DNA of 64,000 nt from Poecilobothrus nobilitatus. Lineage: Eukaryota > Arthropoda > Insecta > Diptera > Dolichopodidae. Shown one piece after another: positions 11,113 through 23,039 of this stretch. Position 1 is the stretch's first letter. Every line of letters begins with the position of its first letter. The position numbers and the translations under genes are program-made. The notes below the pieces were generated by a model. That model made no database searches, was not told where the DNA came from, and saw only the letters and a list, made by a program, of their open reading frames with translations. The stretch spans positions 111,129,321 to 111,193,320 of the forward strand of contig OX352772.1 in assembly GCA_947095535.1 (NCBI GenBank), read 5' to 3'.

Positions 11113-11720
11113 ATTATTTATTTTATTTATTTATTTATTAAGCCTTAAAAAAAAAATAAAATTTTGTGTACAAAAAAGCCAATATTTACAAATTTAAAAA
11201 ATCATACTATAATAGGAGTATTTTCAACTTTGACTTAAAATTAAGAGAAAAGAATTAATATTTATTATTAAAAAATTTAGTTGGTGTAGCAAAAATGGCT
11301 AAAAAACCTACTGACACATATTTTAACGACTTATAACTAGATATTTAAAACTAACCTATAGACTAATTATTAAATTTAGAATTTACATATAGTTAACTTA
11401 GATTATACTGAAAATATTATTTATTAGAGGATTTGAATTGTTAAAGCAGTTCTCTTGAAAAATTGGAAAAAGTCTATCAATTTTGTCTTGACTTGTAGGC
11501 ACTTGGGCGATTTCATGTAACCTTGCGGTTGAAAAGCATCTGTTTTTCTTTAGAATTAATTTTAGCACGGAGTTCTGCTTTCTTTGTAAAAGAAGTAAAT
11601 GCGATTTTGCAGAATCCATCCATACGGCGAAAGCGTAGAAAAGAATGCTGCTAAATATCACTTTATATATTAATAATTTATTGTCTATGCTCAGATACGA
11701 TTTTCTGTTTAAAATTATAA
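11113..11720 (-). pseudogene. Jockey-like LINE 3' end (ORF2 C-terminus and tail)
   Basis: The 87-codon frame 11398-11661 contains Y-A-F-A-V-W near 11630, a hydrophobic L-L-L-L-Q-R block, Q-N-x-V-L-K, then L-H-E-I-A near 11525 and N-P-L-I near 11425. This is the usual pattern of the region after the reverse transcriptase in jockey-type LINEs. Downstream on the minus strand lie ~250 AT-rich bases, then a (TAAA)n-like tail seen as tttattttatttatttattt at 11118-11140. It is a 5'-truncated insertion typical of LINEs. Confidence 0.7.
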
Positions 11721-12489
11721 AACTAATTTAACATAAAAAACAAACAAAACTAATTATAATAAGTAATAATTAATTAATTATATCTTATAAAAAAAAATTT
11801 AAAATTACTTATATCTCCTACATCACTACTTTTTTTTTATGGAGTGTATCAAAATATTTAATAATTTGCTTACCAGAATTTGTGACTCCCTCTTTTTTTA
11901 TGTGCTCGAAATATGGCTGAAAAATACGAGTTGAAAATTAATTTTCTTACAAGAGGAAAGAAAAAATTCTAAATTTTAATTATATGACATTTTTAAAATG
12001 TTTAAATAAAATTAAAAATATTAAAACTCAGTTTGATTATAAAAGTACTTAAATTTTAGGTTATGGTTGAAAGCTTTCAAATAAAACTTTCAATCCCACT
12101 CTTATTTTTTGAAAAAAAATTCTCTTCTTCTACTTTTACAAATGTCAAAAAGCAAGTGGAAAAAAATAACTAAAAAGACCTAAAAGTAAATTTATTAAAT
12201 ATTAAGTTAAAATTACGAGTTGAAAGCTAATTTTTTGATATGTTGTAGGAAAAATTCCAAATTATATTTATTGACATATTTTGGGGAATATTTCATAACG
12301 AAAACTCGTAATGAAAATTGTTAAAAATGGGCATTTTTTCGAAAAAAACAACAAAATAATAAGAACAAAAAAATCTTTTAAAATTAAATTTTAATGTCAT
12401 TTGTTTGAATGTATGCGAGACTCGATTGCCATTCTCTCACAACTACATTCATGCGTTTTCAGTTCTTGGCCTGTTTATTTAGGGCTTGA
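11721..12489. other. No gene seen; AT-rich spacer
   Basis: Low-complexity AT-rich sequence. Related phrases such as acgagttgaaa(a/g) and aattttaatga recur at 11927, 12214 and 12303, hinting at an old duplicated repeat of about 290 bp. I recognise no family. Confidence 0.35.
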
Positions 12490-12693
12490 TTTATACATTA
12501 TACATATTTGATATTACTATTTAGTAGTATATATAATGAATACATACTCATTATTCTATTCTTTGGAATTTGCACTCTTTTTCTTTGTTTCGCTTTTTGT
12601 ATAACACAAAATTGATTTTGTTGTTATTTTCTCCTTTCCTTTTTTCTTTGGAACTTTCAATGAAAAAACATAGAAATGAGTTATACATTATAC
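12490..12693. repeat. 195-bp satellite, cluster 2, left unit
   Basis: One unit of the 8935-9605 satellite (tacatatttgatattacta at 12501; taacacaaaattgattttg at 12602). It is cut at 12693 by the MITE, and the satellite sequence resumes at 13470 in register. Confidence 0.8.
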
Positions 12694-13469
12694 GGCCCTG
12701 ATTTCGATAGTCATATCACTTTCATTTTTTATGAAAAACAAAATTTTTGATTTCGATAATCACAAAAAATTAAAAAAAGTCATAAAAAATGAAAAGAGCT
12801 GATTTTGATAGTCGTTTTTAATGAATATACTCATTTAAAACGTCAAATTTTGCCATTTTGAAATTGTTAAATGAATGCTTGTAAAATTGAATTTAGAATG
12901 GGAATGAAAAATTATGAAGTATGTTTTTTATTTATATTTATGTGAATATAGGCATTTTTATAAGCAACCTATGACTATGCGGTAGCATAGGTTGCAAGAA
13001 AGCCAATTAATTTGTGAATTAGAAGTCGTTCCGACATATTAAATAAAAGGTAAAAAAGTTCAACTTTTAAGCCCGCCCCAAAAAACAGAAGCCATAAACT
13101 AAGGAGTCACTTTTCGAAACTTTTTAATTTTTTACTTTTTTTCTATTGGGAACTACGTTTTTTAAATCATATTGGTCCGAATTCTTGCTCCCAAGATACG
13201 GAGCCTTCTCCAAAAAAACAGCAGGTATTTATTGAAGTCAGTATTTTTTGTTCTCATTATGCGGACAATATTGTTTAATAATTATAATAATTATTTAATA
13301 AACAAAACCTCAAAATAAGAAAGTATTGCCGGTTTAATAAGAAAATAAAAATCATTTTAATTTTAAATTTCATTTCATTTTCCCCGACTATCGAAATCGC
13401 AAAATATTATTAAAATGAAATGGAATTTTTCATTTTCATTTTTATGAAATGACTATCGAAATCAGGGCC
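12694..13469. mobile_element. MITE with perfect 21-bp terminal inverted repeats
   Basis: The left end GGCCCTGATTTCGATAGTCA (12694-12713, plus one more matching base) is the exact reverse complement of the right end (13449-13469). Subterminal copies of the motif gatttcgata(a/g)tc and its complement gactatcgaaatc (13386-13398) add to the symmetry. Length is 776 bp and there is no transposase. Joining the flanks restores an uninterrupted satellite unit if a 2-bp duplication (AC) is allowed. The superfamily is uncertain: the end sequence GGCCCTG does not fit any one family decisively. It is non-autonomous. Confidence 0.8.
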
Positions 13470-13660
13470 ACATATTTGATATTACTATTTAGTAGTATGT
13501 ATAATGAATACATACTTATTATTCTGCTCTTTGGAATTTGTGCTCTTTTTATTTGTTACGCTTTTTGTATACCTAACACAAAACTGATTTTGTTGTTATT
13601 TTCTTCTTTTCTTTTTTCTTCAGAGCATTCAAGGAAAAAGCAATAACAAATTTGTGTTAT
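13470..13660. repeat. 195-bp satellite, cluster 2, right unit
   Basis: Sequence continues from 12693 as if the MITE were absent: catatttgatattactattt at 13471, and the acacaaaactgattttg anchor near 13577. The copy differs from the others at a few bases and ends near 13650. Confidence 0.75.
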
Positions 13661-13888
13661 ATTATAAGTACCTATGTAAGTTGTTCAAACTTGAACTTTG
13701 AAGTGCCGAAAAAAAGAGAAACAACAAACAATCAAAAAAAAAAAAAGAAATTATCACAAAAATAAAAATTTTGTCCTCTTTATTTTTCTTTCTTATTTTC
13801 CCCTATCCTATTAGTTAAAAAAAGCAATGTTAAACCTGAAGTGTAATATTATTATAGTTAAAAAACTTTAGTGTAATATTATTATAGA

Positions 13889-15205
13889 TATATCCTTTTT
13901 CCGGAATATTTATATACATCTACATGCGAAATTCTGAATGAAGACGGATTTTAGAATTGGATTCACAAGCAGGGTTATACGCTTTTTCCAGAATATTTAT
14001 TTATATTTATGTGCGAGATTCTCAATTAAGAGCGATTTTTAAGTTGATTTCAAAATTAGGATATTTCCTATTTCTAGAATGTTTATATTAATCTATATGC
14101 GGGATTTTAAAAGCCGGGATTTCGTTATAGACCATATTATGTTTAATGAATTTTAGTGACGTGCTTAAATACTTGATATACTCAGTTTTGATAATTTAAT
14201 TAAAACTATATTTATACATTATAATGTATTTATAAAGGGAGCGTATTGAAATCTCGCGAATCAAAATCTCGCGTATCAAAATCTTGTGCATGGTAAGTAT
14301 ATTGCAACAATACAACGAATCAGAGAGGATTTTATAGTTAGTTACAAAACCAGGGTTTGAATAATTTGTTTGTTTTGTTTATTTTAAAATGTTTTTAATG
14401 TTTTATATTGAAATATGTGTACAAAAACATAATTAGCAGGGAAGAGGTGGCATCTCTGACTCTTTGAACATTTTTTTAAATGTTTTAATATTGTAATATA
14501 TATGTAAAAACAGGTGGGATTTTATAGTTGGTTAAAAAATGAGAAATTTATTTGGCGGAAACTTAGGGGCGGTAGCCACCATTATTTAAACATTTTTTTT
14601 TTTTTAATATATATGTAAAAAATGTGATTACTGAAGATTTTTGAATTGAATACAAAATTAGAGTTGCAATAATTTGTTTAGCGGCGGTTTGGGGTTATGC
14701 CTTGCTGTTCAAATATGTATGTAACAAAATAATTTGGAATGATTTTAGAGGTGGTTTAATCAGGGTTCTAAAAATTTGTTTATTTGTTATTTTATTTCAT
14801 TTCAAAAATAAATAATTTTAATTCAAGATTTTATTTTTTTTGTTCAATATTTTTTTTTAAGGTTTTTGTTTTTTAAAATTTTTTTTGATTAAAAATGTTC
14901 AGTTATGTGTGTTCAGTTATGTGAATGTTCAGTTATGTGAAACTCATTTATTGCAAAATTCTTGACCTCTTCTATCTTCCTTTAAAATGGTTTAAATTAC
15001 AAACTTGAAATTTTCAGACGAGTTATTTCTTTTAAAATAAGTAAGTCATTTCAGAAAATATTTTTGTGTCGCCCCCATTTGAAAGACCTGTAACTTGAAC
15101 ACCTGCAAAACTTTTTTTGAAGTTAATCACAAACATTAAAGCACCAACCAAAAAAATTTAGAAAGATCCCACATTTCTTTTATTTATATACATATTACAT
15201 ACATA
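13889..15205 (+). repeat. Repeat C, copy 1
   Basis: A ~1.3-kb block repeated in the same orientation at 21557-22880, roughly 90% alike by eye. Shared landmarks are cgaaattctgaatgaagacg (13928), gtgacgtgcttaaatactt (14156), gggagcgtattgaaa (14238) and gatcccacatttcttttat (15164). It contains repeated phrases (aggattttatagttagttac, ttttaatgttttaatattgaaatatgt). Its last ~270 bp is the B-type core that precedes helicase sequence at 22600-22870. No coding potential is seen. Confidence 0.75.
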
Positions 15206-15261
15206 CATACATTTTGTATGGTTTTAGATACCTATATATAAGAAATATTTTCAATATGCAA

Positions 15262-15650
15262 TCATACCTCCCTATACCGCTTTTCGCTATAGCGGCCAAA
15301 AAAAAAATATTGAAAAAAATTAAATTTAAAAAAAACTTGCAGTCTTCTGTATGCCAACAGTTAACGTTAAAGAACTTGTCGAATGCGCTTTCTTATTTCG
15401 AGCAAGCAATAAACATCCTTGTTTAAAATGGTTTCGACATTGAACGTAGCGCTAAAGTTTCTCGAGAAATTAACTCAACCATTACTTGTTATGAAGAGCT
15501 GCAAAAGGAAGCAGAAACCCCTGCAAGATAAACAACTTTGAATCAATTTTTTACAGCAGATCAATTCACAACAGCAGAAAGTGATGATGACAGCATACTC
15601 TTACAGTTTACCGATTTTTCATGTTCGTCTTCAGATTAGAATAGTTTTTA
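15262..15650 (+). pseudogene. Pogo/Tigger-like element remnant
   Basis: A possible terminal region at 15264-15300 (cataCCTCCCTATACCGC then a CGCTATAGCG palindrome) is followed by a broken reading frame. Part of it is open at 15214-15426; after a TAA at ~15424 it continues to ~15640. Near its end the frame reads T-T-L-N-Q-F-F (15537-15557), a PCNA-box-like motif common at the C-terminus of pogo/Tigger transposases, then an acidic S-D-D-D stretch. The catalytic domain is absent, so it is an internally deleted, dead copy. Confidence in the family is moderate to low. Confidence 0.35.
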
Positions 15651-15661
15651 AATATTTTTTG

Positions 15662-16460
15662 CTTTTAGCACATTTCCAAAAAATTTTTGAAAAAAAGTGC
15701 CTATTAGTTTCACTCTGTCCGTCTGTCCGTCCGTCCGTCTGTTTACAAAACTTCTACACCGTTAAAGATAGAGAAAAAAATTTTAACCATGGGTAGGTCT
15801 TATAAAAAAATTAATGTTGTAGAACAACTTTTTCATGTAGCCCCACTCATTACGGAGCTGTAGCTCTTCAAACTTTGAAAAAGCCCTATTTTTAAATGCG
15901 TATATCTTATGTTGTGTTTAACATTTTGTCTACTTGAAAACGCCACTCGACAGGATTGTTTTTACCTTTATAAATCAATATAAAAATTATACAATTATTT
16001 CAAAATTAGCATTCAAATTTACCGTTATGTAAAAACCAAATATTTCATGATTTTTCTCCCTTCATAACTCCGACACGCTTTTAAATAGGGACTTGCAATT
16101 TTGAGGTAAAAAAGAACTTTTAGAATTGGTATTTTTTTGTACCACCCCTGTTTAAAAGCTATTAGGGCCCAAAAATTGAAAATATGCTATTTTTAGACAC
16201 CTGTACAAAATTTTCTTCAACAAGACATAAAAATTAAAGCTTCAATAATATATTTTTACGTGTGTTACCGGTTTTTCTTACTTATATAGGGTTCCGGACT
16301 TACAGTTCCTCAAAATTGCAAAAATGTCCTATTTGCACATTTTTCTTATTATTTATATGAAATTTAAAAATTTTGGTGCAAGTCACAATTCTAAATAGTT
16401 TGTATCATATTTCGCAAATGTGCGCTTTTAAAAACCGTTGGTTTACATTCTGCTTGTTTC
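15662..16460 (+). repeat. Family B (Helentron-like) element 1
   Basis: It starts with ttttagcacatttcc, has a GTCY microsatellite at 15716-15742, and ends with gtgcgcttttaaaaaccgtt then ggtttacattctgc (16428-16453). Start and end contain the inverted motif TTTTAGCACATTT / AAATGTGCGCTTTTAAAA. Copies occur at 18719, 49006 (reverse), 61195 and, partly, 34175. Internal phrases (gagctgtagctc, taccgttatgtaaaaacc) recur and are shared with family A. It has no ORF. The 16461-16656 spacer is AT-rich with no recognised feature. Confidence 0.7.
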
Positions 16461-16656
16461 GTTTTTGTTTTCTATGAACTATTTATGAACTTTTGTTTTT
16501 GAATTTCTGTTTATTATTACTTGTTATGTATGTAGTTATATATGTTCTTTTTTTGTGTTTGAATTTTATTATTACGTGTTATGTATTTTATTGTATATGT
16601 AAGCAATTATGTTTTAAATGAACTGAGAAGAAAAAAATATATTTCAAACTAAAAAT

Positions 16657-18219
16657 GAGGAAGAATAGAGTTGCCTTTGTCAACTCTTAGATACCCGTAC
16701 GAACCGTTAGTATGTTCACAGCCTGTCACTCTGCTTACAATATTATTTTTTTAATATTTTAGTATTTTAAAATAATTTGGGTGAATTTTATAATTTCTAG
16801 AACTATGGGTTGTACATATATACAAAACTATATGTTTATATGTACATTCTTCAAAAGCAGATTCTAACCTTTCACATAACGATTATCAATCCAAAACTTT
16901 TTCAAATATTCTATAGTACCATTTAATACTAAGCGGTAAATGTATATTAAATTTACTTAGTACAAAATAGTAAATATAATTTTAAATATTATATTATATT
17001 ATATATAAATATTCCATTGACAGAATAATTTCTTATAAGTACAATAAAATACATATATGTATGTAAATACGGCGCTATATAATATACATATATACTCTTA
17101 TCATTCATTCACTAGTGTCATATACGATATGTAAATAAACATGATATTATATAAGTATGTATATATATTAATATCATATAAATAAAAATTCTTCAAGCAA
17201 CCGTTATGTTGTTTATTTATTTACATTTTTATGTACTACGCATTATATCCTCAACAATTTCAAATTATCGAGTAAAACAATATGCAAAAAATTCTTTAAA
17301 AAAATTTGTTAGAAAATTTGAAAAAATCAAGTAACACTTTCGTCAATTATAAAGTAACCCTATATTATTAAAAAAAGTTGCTAACAGAAATAAGAGTATA
17401 ATGTTGAAGCTTTAATTTTTGTATATTACTTCAAAAAAATTTTAACAGGTGTTCAAGTTACAGGTGTTTAAAAATAGGAAACTTTTAGTTTTTGACCCCC
17501 TACAGCTCCTAAACGGGGAGTGATACAAAAAAGATTTTTGAAATGACTCATACTTATTTTTAAAGATCTAACTTCTGTCAACTTAAACCGTTTCCAACTT
17601 AAACCGTTTAGAAGATAGAAGGGTTAAAGGATTTTGCAAAATTTGAGTTTCACATAACGGTAAATTAAGACACCGTATGCCACAAATATATATTTATTGT
17701 ATATATACTTTTAAAGCTAATAAAAGTAGTAATTGTTTGGCGTTTTCAAAATGGAGATGTACCTCATATAACTTGTGTATAACAATTTAAATATAGAGCT
17801 TTTTTGAACCTTTGGGGAGCTGTAGCTCCGTAACGGATGGGGCTACAAAAAAAAGTTATTAAAACTAAAATTAATATTATTGTGAGATCTATCAGCAGTT
17901 AAAATTTGATAGCTCTATTTCAAAAAAAATGTGGGGATCTAAAAGTTAGGTGTTCGAGAGCTACCCTAAGGCTTGGTCCAAACTCAACCAAAAAAAATAG
18001 GGAACCTACAAATTACTCCCAGAATATTTTGTGTAAATTTCAAGATTCTAGCTATCTTAGTTTTTGAGTTAGCGTGCTGACGGACGGACATGGCTCAAAA
18101 GTCTTAGAATTTTTTTCTGATCCGATCCATACCTTTGAAGGTATATCTAGCTCGCTTATTTCGAGGTGTTACAAACGGAGGAGTAATTTTATTATACCCG
18201 ATCCTATCGTACGGGTATA
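16657..18219 (+). repeat. Family A DINE/mini-me-like element, copy 1
   Basis: A 1563-bp element. It begins gaggaagaatagagttgcc, carries atacccgtacga near 16690 whose complement tcgtacgggtat ends the element, has a GGAC tract at ~18077, and finishes with the TATACCCG...CGGGTATA hairpin (18193-18219). Copies at 18937-20512 and 23947-25508 differ at only a few percent of positions by eye, so amplification is fairly recent. It is non-coding. Within it lie B-type phrases (ttacaggtgtttaaaaatag, cataacggtaaatt), so families A and B share a core. Confidence 0.8.
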
Positions 18220-18718
18220 AGTACGTTATTTTATTAAAAATTGGAACGGATTCTATTGAATTTGTGTGGGTTTGTATCAAAATAATTAACTAAACGTCTT
18301 TTCGCTTTCCGGCCAACTTTTTCGGAACGTATCTAGGCCGCAAACCGAGGTATTGATATGCCTTATAGTTTAGGATATATGATCAAAATGAAAATTAAAC
18401 TTTACAAATCCCAGAGTCCATTAAACTTTTTTTGTTGTTTTATTTATACCGCTCCACCGATTGAGTTCAATAATTGTAGACACTAGGTTAATACTGAAAA
18501 AGTTCGCGATATTGATGTGTTTATCCGGTCCGCTAACCCGTTTCGGCACGCAAACCAATTAAGGACATTAAAAACAATAAATCCAAATCGTGTTAAGATT
18601 TTACAGGGCGATTTACAGTTTTACAAATTGTTGAAAAATTCCGTTAACCCATATTTTTGGGATCATACCTATACTGTTCAACCAAAGCACAAAAAAATTG
18701 AAAATCTAACATTTTTCT
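18220..18718. other. Spacer with a possible pogo-type terminal sequence
   Basis: At ~18298-18356, cttttcgctttccggccaac...aggccgcaaaccgaggtattg reads in reverse like the end of a pogo/Tigger element, which characteristically has paired gcggcc/ggccg and cgttccg motifs. A 69-codon open frame at 18517-18726 shows no similarity that I know and runs into family B sequence. I call no gene here. Confidence 0.35.
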
Positions 18719-18936
18719 GTTTTTAGCACATTTTCAAAAAAATTTGAAAAATGTGCAAGGTTTTACTCTATCTCTCTGGCTGTTCGTCTGTTCGGGTGTT
18801 TACAAAACTTCTACACCGTTTGAAATAGAGCAATGAAATTTTAACTACGGATAGATATTGCAAAAAATTGATTTTTTGGAAGAACTTCTTTCTGTAGTCC
18901 CACCCGTTGTGGAGCTACAGCTGCTCAAACTTAAAC
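18719..18936 (+). repeat. Family B element 2, left part
   Basis: Starts ttttagcacattttc, has a degenerate GTCY tract (18766-18795) and acaaaacttctacaccgttt. It stops abruptly at the start of the family A copy at 18937. The rest of the same element appears to resume at 20513. Confidence 0.65.
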
Positions 18937-20512
18937 GAGGTAGACTACAGTTGCCTTTGTCAACTCTTAGATACCCGTACGAACCGTTAGTATGTTCACA
19001 GCCTGTCACTCTGCTTACAATATTATTTTTTTAATATTTTAGTATTTTAAAATAATTTGGGTGAATTTTATAATTTCTAGAACTATGGGTTGTACATATA
19101 TTCAAACTATATGTTTATACATTCTTCAAAAGCAGATTTTAACCTTCCACATAACGATTATCAATCCAAAACTTTTTCAAATATTCTATAGTACCATTTA
19201 ATACTAAGCGGTAAATGTATATTAAATTTACTTAGTACAAAATAGTAAATATAATTTTAAATATTATATTATATTATATTTAAATATTCCATTGACAGAA
19301 TAATTTCTTATAAGTACAATAAAATACATATATTTATGTAAATACGGCGCTATATAATATACACCTATACTCTTTTCATTCATTCACTAGTGACATATAC
19401 GATATGTAAATAAACATGATATTATATAAGTATGTATATATATCAATATCATATAAGTAAATAAAAATTCTTCAAGCAACTGTTATGTTGTTTATTTATT
19501 TACATTTTTTTGTACTACGCATTATATCCTCAACAATTTCAAATTATCGAGTAAAACAAATGGAAAAAATTTGTTGAAGAAATTTGTTAGAAAATTTGAA
19601 AAAAACAAGTAACACTTTCGTCAATTATAAAGTAACACTACATTATTAAAAAAAGTTGTTAACAGAAATAAGAGTATAATGTTGAAGCTTTAATTTTTGT
19701 GTATTATTTCAAAAAAATTTTAACAGGTGTTCAAGTTACAGGTGTATAAAAATAAGAAATTTTCAGTTTTTGACCCCTTACAGCTCCTAAACGGAGGGGT
19801 GACACAAAAAAAATTTCTGAAATGAGTCATACTTATTTTTAAAGATCTAACTTCTGTCAAAATTTCAAGTTTCCCTCTTAAACCGTTTAGAAGATAGAAA
19901 GGTTGAAGTATTTTGCAAAATTTCAGTTTCGCATAACGTAAATTAAGACACCGTATGCCACAAATATATATTTATTTTATATACATTTTTAAAGCTAAAA
20001 CAAGTAGTAATCGTTTGGAGTTTTCAAAATGAAGATATAACTTATACAACTTGTGCTATAACAATTTAAATATAGAGCTTTTTTGAATCTTTGGGGAGCT
20101 GTAGCTCCGTAACGGGTGGGGCTACAAAAAAAAGTTATTAGAAATAAAATTAATATTTTTGTGAGATCTATCAGCAGTTAAAATTTCGTAGCTCTATTTC
20201 AAAAAAAATGTGGGGATCTAAAAGTTAGGTGTTCGAGAGCTACCCTAAGTTTTGGTCCAAACTCAACCAAAAAAAAAGGAACCTACAAATTACTCCCAAA
20301 ATATTTTGTGTAAATTTGAAGATTCTACGTTTCTTAGTTTTTGAGTTAGCGTGCTGACGGACGGACGGACGGACGGACGGACATGGCTCAAAAGTCTTAG
20401 AATTTTTTTCTTATCCGATCCATACCTTTGAAGGTATATCTAGCTCGCTTATTTCGAGGTGTTACAAACGGAGGAGTAATTTTTTTATACCCGATCCTAT
20501 CGTACGGGTATA
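18937..20512 (+). repeat. Family A element, copy 2
   Basis: A 1576-bp copy of the 16657-18219 element with the longest GGAC tract (about six repeats, 20355-20384) and an intact terminal hairpin (20487-20512). It lies inside family B sequence (18719-18936 and 20513-20940), so it arrived after that copy. Confidence 0.8.
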
Positions 20513-20940
20513 AAAACGGTCTTATAATTAAATTTTTATAACACAAGTTCTATAAAATATAGACGACCCAATCGATAGCTGCTTTTATTAGCGATATAAA
20601 TATATACTATTGCCATACGGTATTTTAATTTACCGAAATGCGACACAAGTTCTACTAAATTTTTAACGTCTTTTATCTTTCAAACGGTTTAAACTAGAAA
20701 CTTGAAATTAAGAGGAGTTAGATGTTTCAAAATAAGTATGACACATTTCCGAAAATATTTTTGTGTTGTCCCCCGTTTGGGAGCTGTACAGGTTCGAAAA
20801 CTGAAATTTCCTATTTTTAAACACCTGTCCAAATTTTTTTGAAGTAAGATACAAAAATTAAAGTTCTAGGTCTTTGTACTTTTGTCGAAAACTTGAAAAA
20901 GTTATCGAAAAAAAAGTTAAATAATATCGAAGAAAAAATT
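20513..20940 (+). repeat. Family B element 2, right part
   Basis: Continues the order of motifs seen in other B copies: aaatttttataacacaagtt, ttaccgaaatgcgac, tatctttcaaacggttta, gggagctgtacaggttc, cacctgtccaaattttttt. It fades near 20940. 20941-21129 holds no feature that I recognise. Confidence 0.6.
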
Positions 20941-21556
20941 TATGTTTCAAAAAACAAAACAAAACCAATGATATAATTTTTATATAAAAACTTACCAGTA
21001 ATCTTGCAAAGTGCCTAGGTAGTATGAATAATATTAGGTCGCTGAAGTTCTGTCTGCCTAGTTCCAAAATCCCAAATTCCTAGTTACACAATGCGAAATA
21101 TAATATTATTATCTCTATATTTCTATATACATAAATATTACGTCTGTGTTTGTATCACTAAAACTCAAGAATGAATAAATCAAATTTAATAAAATTTTAT
21201 ATTTGAGTCATGAGAATGGTTTTAGTTTATGCTTTGGTACTCTGACTGCCTGTCTATCTGTCAGTAAGTCTGTCCGTCTGTATGTTGTAAATCGTTTAAA
21301 ATAAAGCAATGAAACTTTAGCTGCGGATAGATATCAAAAAAACATGAATTTTGTGGAACAACTTTCTTCTGTAGTCCCTTTTCTGCGAGCTGCAGCTCTC
21401 CAAAGTTCGAAAAAGCCTTGTATTTAAATTATTGTAACACAAATTATATAAGATATACCTTCAATCTGGAGACGCCAAACGACAGCTTAAGAGTTTTTTA
21501 ACAAAAAAAATACCAAATCGGAAATTCTGAATATTTTTGCATATGTATTTATTTAT

Positions 21557-22880
21557 ATATATCCTTTTTCCGTAATATTTGTATACATCTATATCATATA
21601 TGCGAGATTCTGAATTAAGACGGATTTTAGAATTGGATTCAAAAGCAGGGTTATACGCTTTTTCCAGAATATTTATTTATATGTATGTGCGAAATTCTCA
21701 ATTAGGAGCGATTTTAGAGTTGATTTAAAAATTAGGATATTTCCTTTTTCTAGAATATTTATATTAATCTACATGCGGGGTTTTAAAAGTTGGGATTTCG
21801 TTACAGACCATATTATGTTTAATGAATTTTAGTGACGTGCTTAAATACTTAATATTCTCAGTTTTGATAATTTAATTAAAACTATATTTACACAGTATAA
21901 TGTATTTATAAAGGGAGCGTATTGAAACCTAGCGAATCAAAATTATGTGCAAGGTAAGTATATTGCAACAATACAACGAATCAGGGAGGATTTTATAGTT
22001 ACTTACTAAACCAGGGTTTAAATAATTTGTTTGTTTTGTTTATTTTAAAATGTTTTTAATGTTTTAATATTGAAATATGTGTACAAAAACATAATTAGGA
22101 GGGAAGAAGTGGCATCTCTTTGAACATGTTTTTTAATGTTTTAATATTGAAATATGTATGCAAAAACATAATTAGGTGGGATTTTATAGTTGGTTACAAA
22201 ACCAGCGTTCCAGAAATTTGTTTGGCGGAAACTTAGGGGCGGTAACCACCATTATTTAAACATTTTTTTTTTAAATATATATGTAGAAAATATAATTCCT
22301 GAGGATTTTAGAATTTTTGTATTCAATTAGAGTTGCAATAATTTGTTTAGCGGCGGTTTGGGGCTATGCCTTGCTGTTCAAATATGTATGTAAAAAAATA
22401 ATTTGGAATGATTTTAGAAGTGGTTTAATCAGGGTTCCAGAAATTTGTTTATTTGTTATTTTATTTCATTTCAAAAATAAATAATTTTAATTCAAGATTT
22501 TATTTTCAAGATTTTTTTTGAATTTTTATTTTAAGGGTTTTGTTTTTCAAGATTATTCTTGATTCAAGATTTTTTTTGCCAGTTATATGAAGCTCATTTA
22601 TTGCAAAATTCTTGACCCCTTCTATCTTCCTTTAAAGTGGTTTAAATTACAAACTTGAAATTTTCAGACGAGTTATTTCTTTGAAAATAAGTAAGTCATT
22701 TCAGAAAATATTTTTGTGTCTCCCCCATTTGAAAGACCTGTAACTTGAACAACTGCAAACTTTTTTTGAAATTAATTACAAACATTAAAGCTCCAACCAA
22801 AAAAATTGAAAAAGATCCCACATTTTTTTTTATTTACAGACATACATATGTAGATACATAAAACATACATACTTTTGAAG
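21557..22880 (+). repeat. Repeat C, copy 2
   Basis: Second copy of 13889-15205. Because 32740-34165 lacks the first ~1010 bp at the equivalent place (its sequence passes from the cgccaaacgacagctt region to the cttctatcttcc region), that part of repeat C looks like an insertion or a lineage-specific segment inside the Helentron-like element. Confidence 0.7.
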
Positions 22881-23039
22881 TTAATGTGCTTTCTTAAAAA
22901 CTCTTGGCTTTTCTTCATTACTTATTTGATTAATGAAAAATATTTTTACAAAAATTTACATTGATTAGAAGTCGAAAAATTAACAAAAACATGAATAAAT
23001 ACGATACCGTTTTTTACCATGATAGCTTATAAGGACATA

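Noticed and set aside
18517..18726. A 69-codon ORF as a small gene
   Set aside because: No motif is recognised, the frame runs into family B sequence, and it lies between transposon ends.
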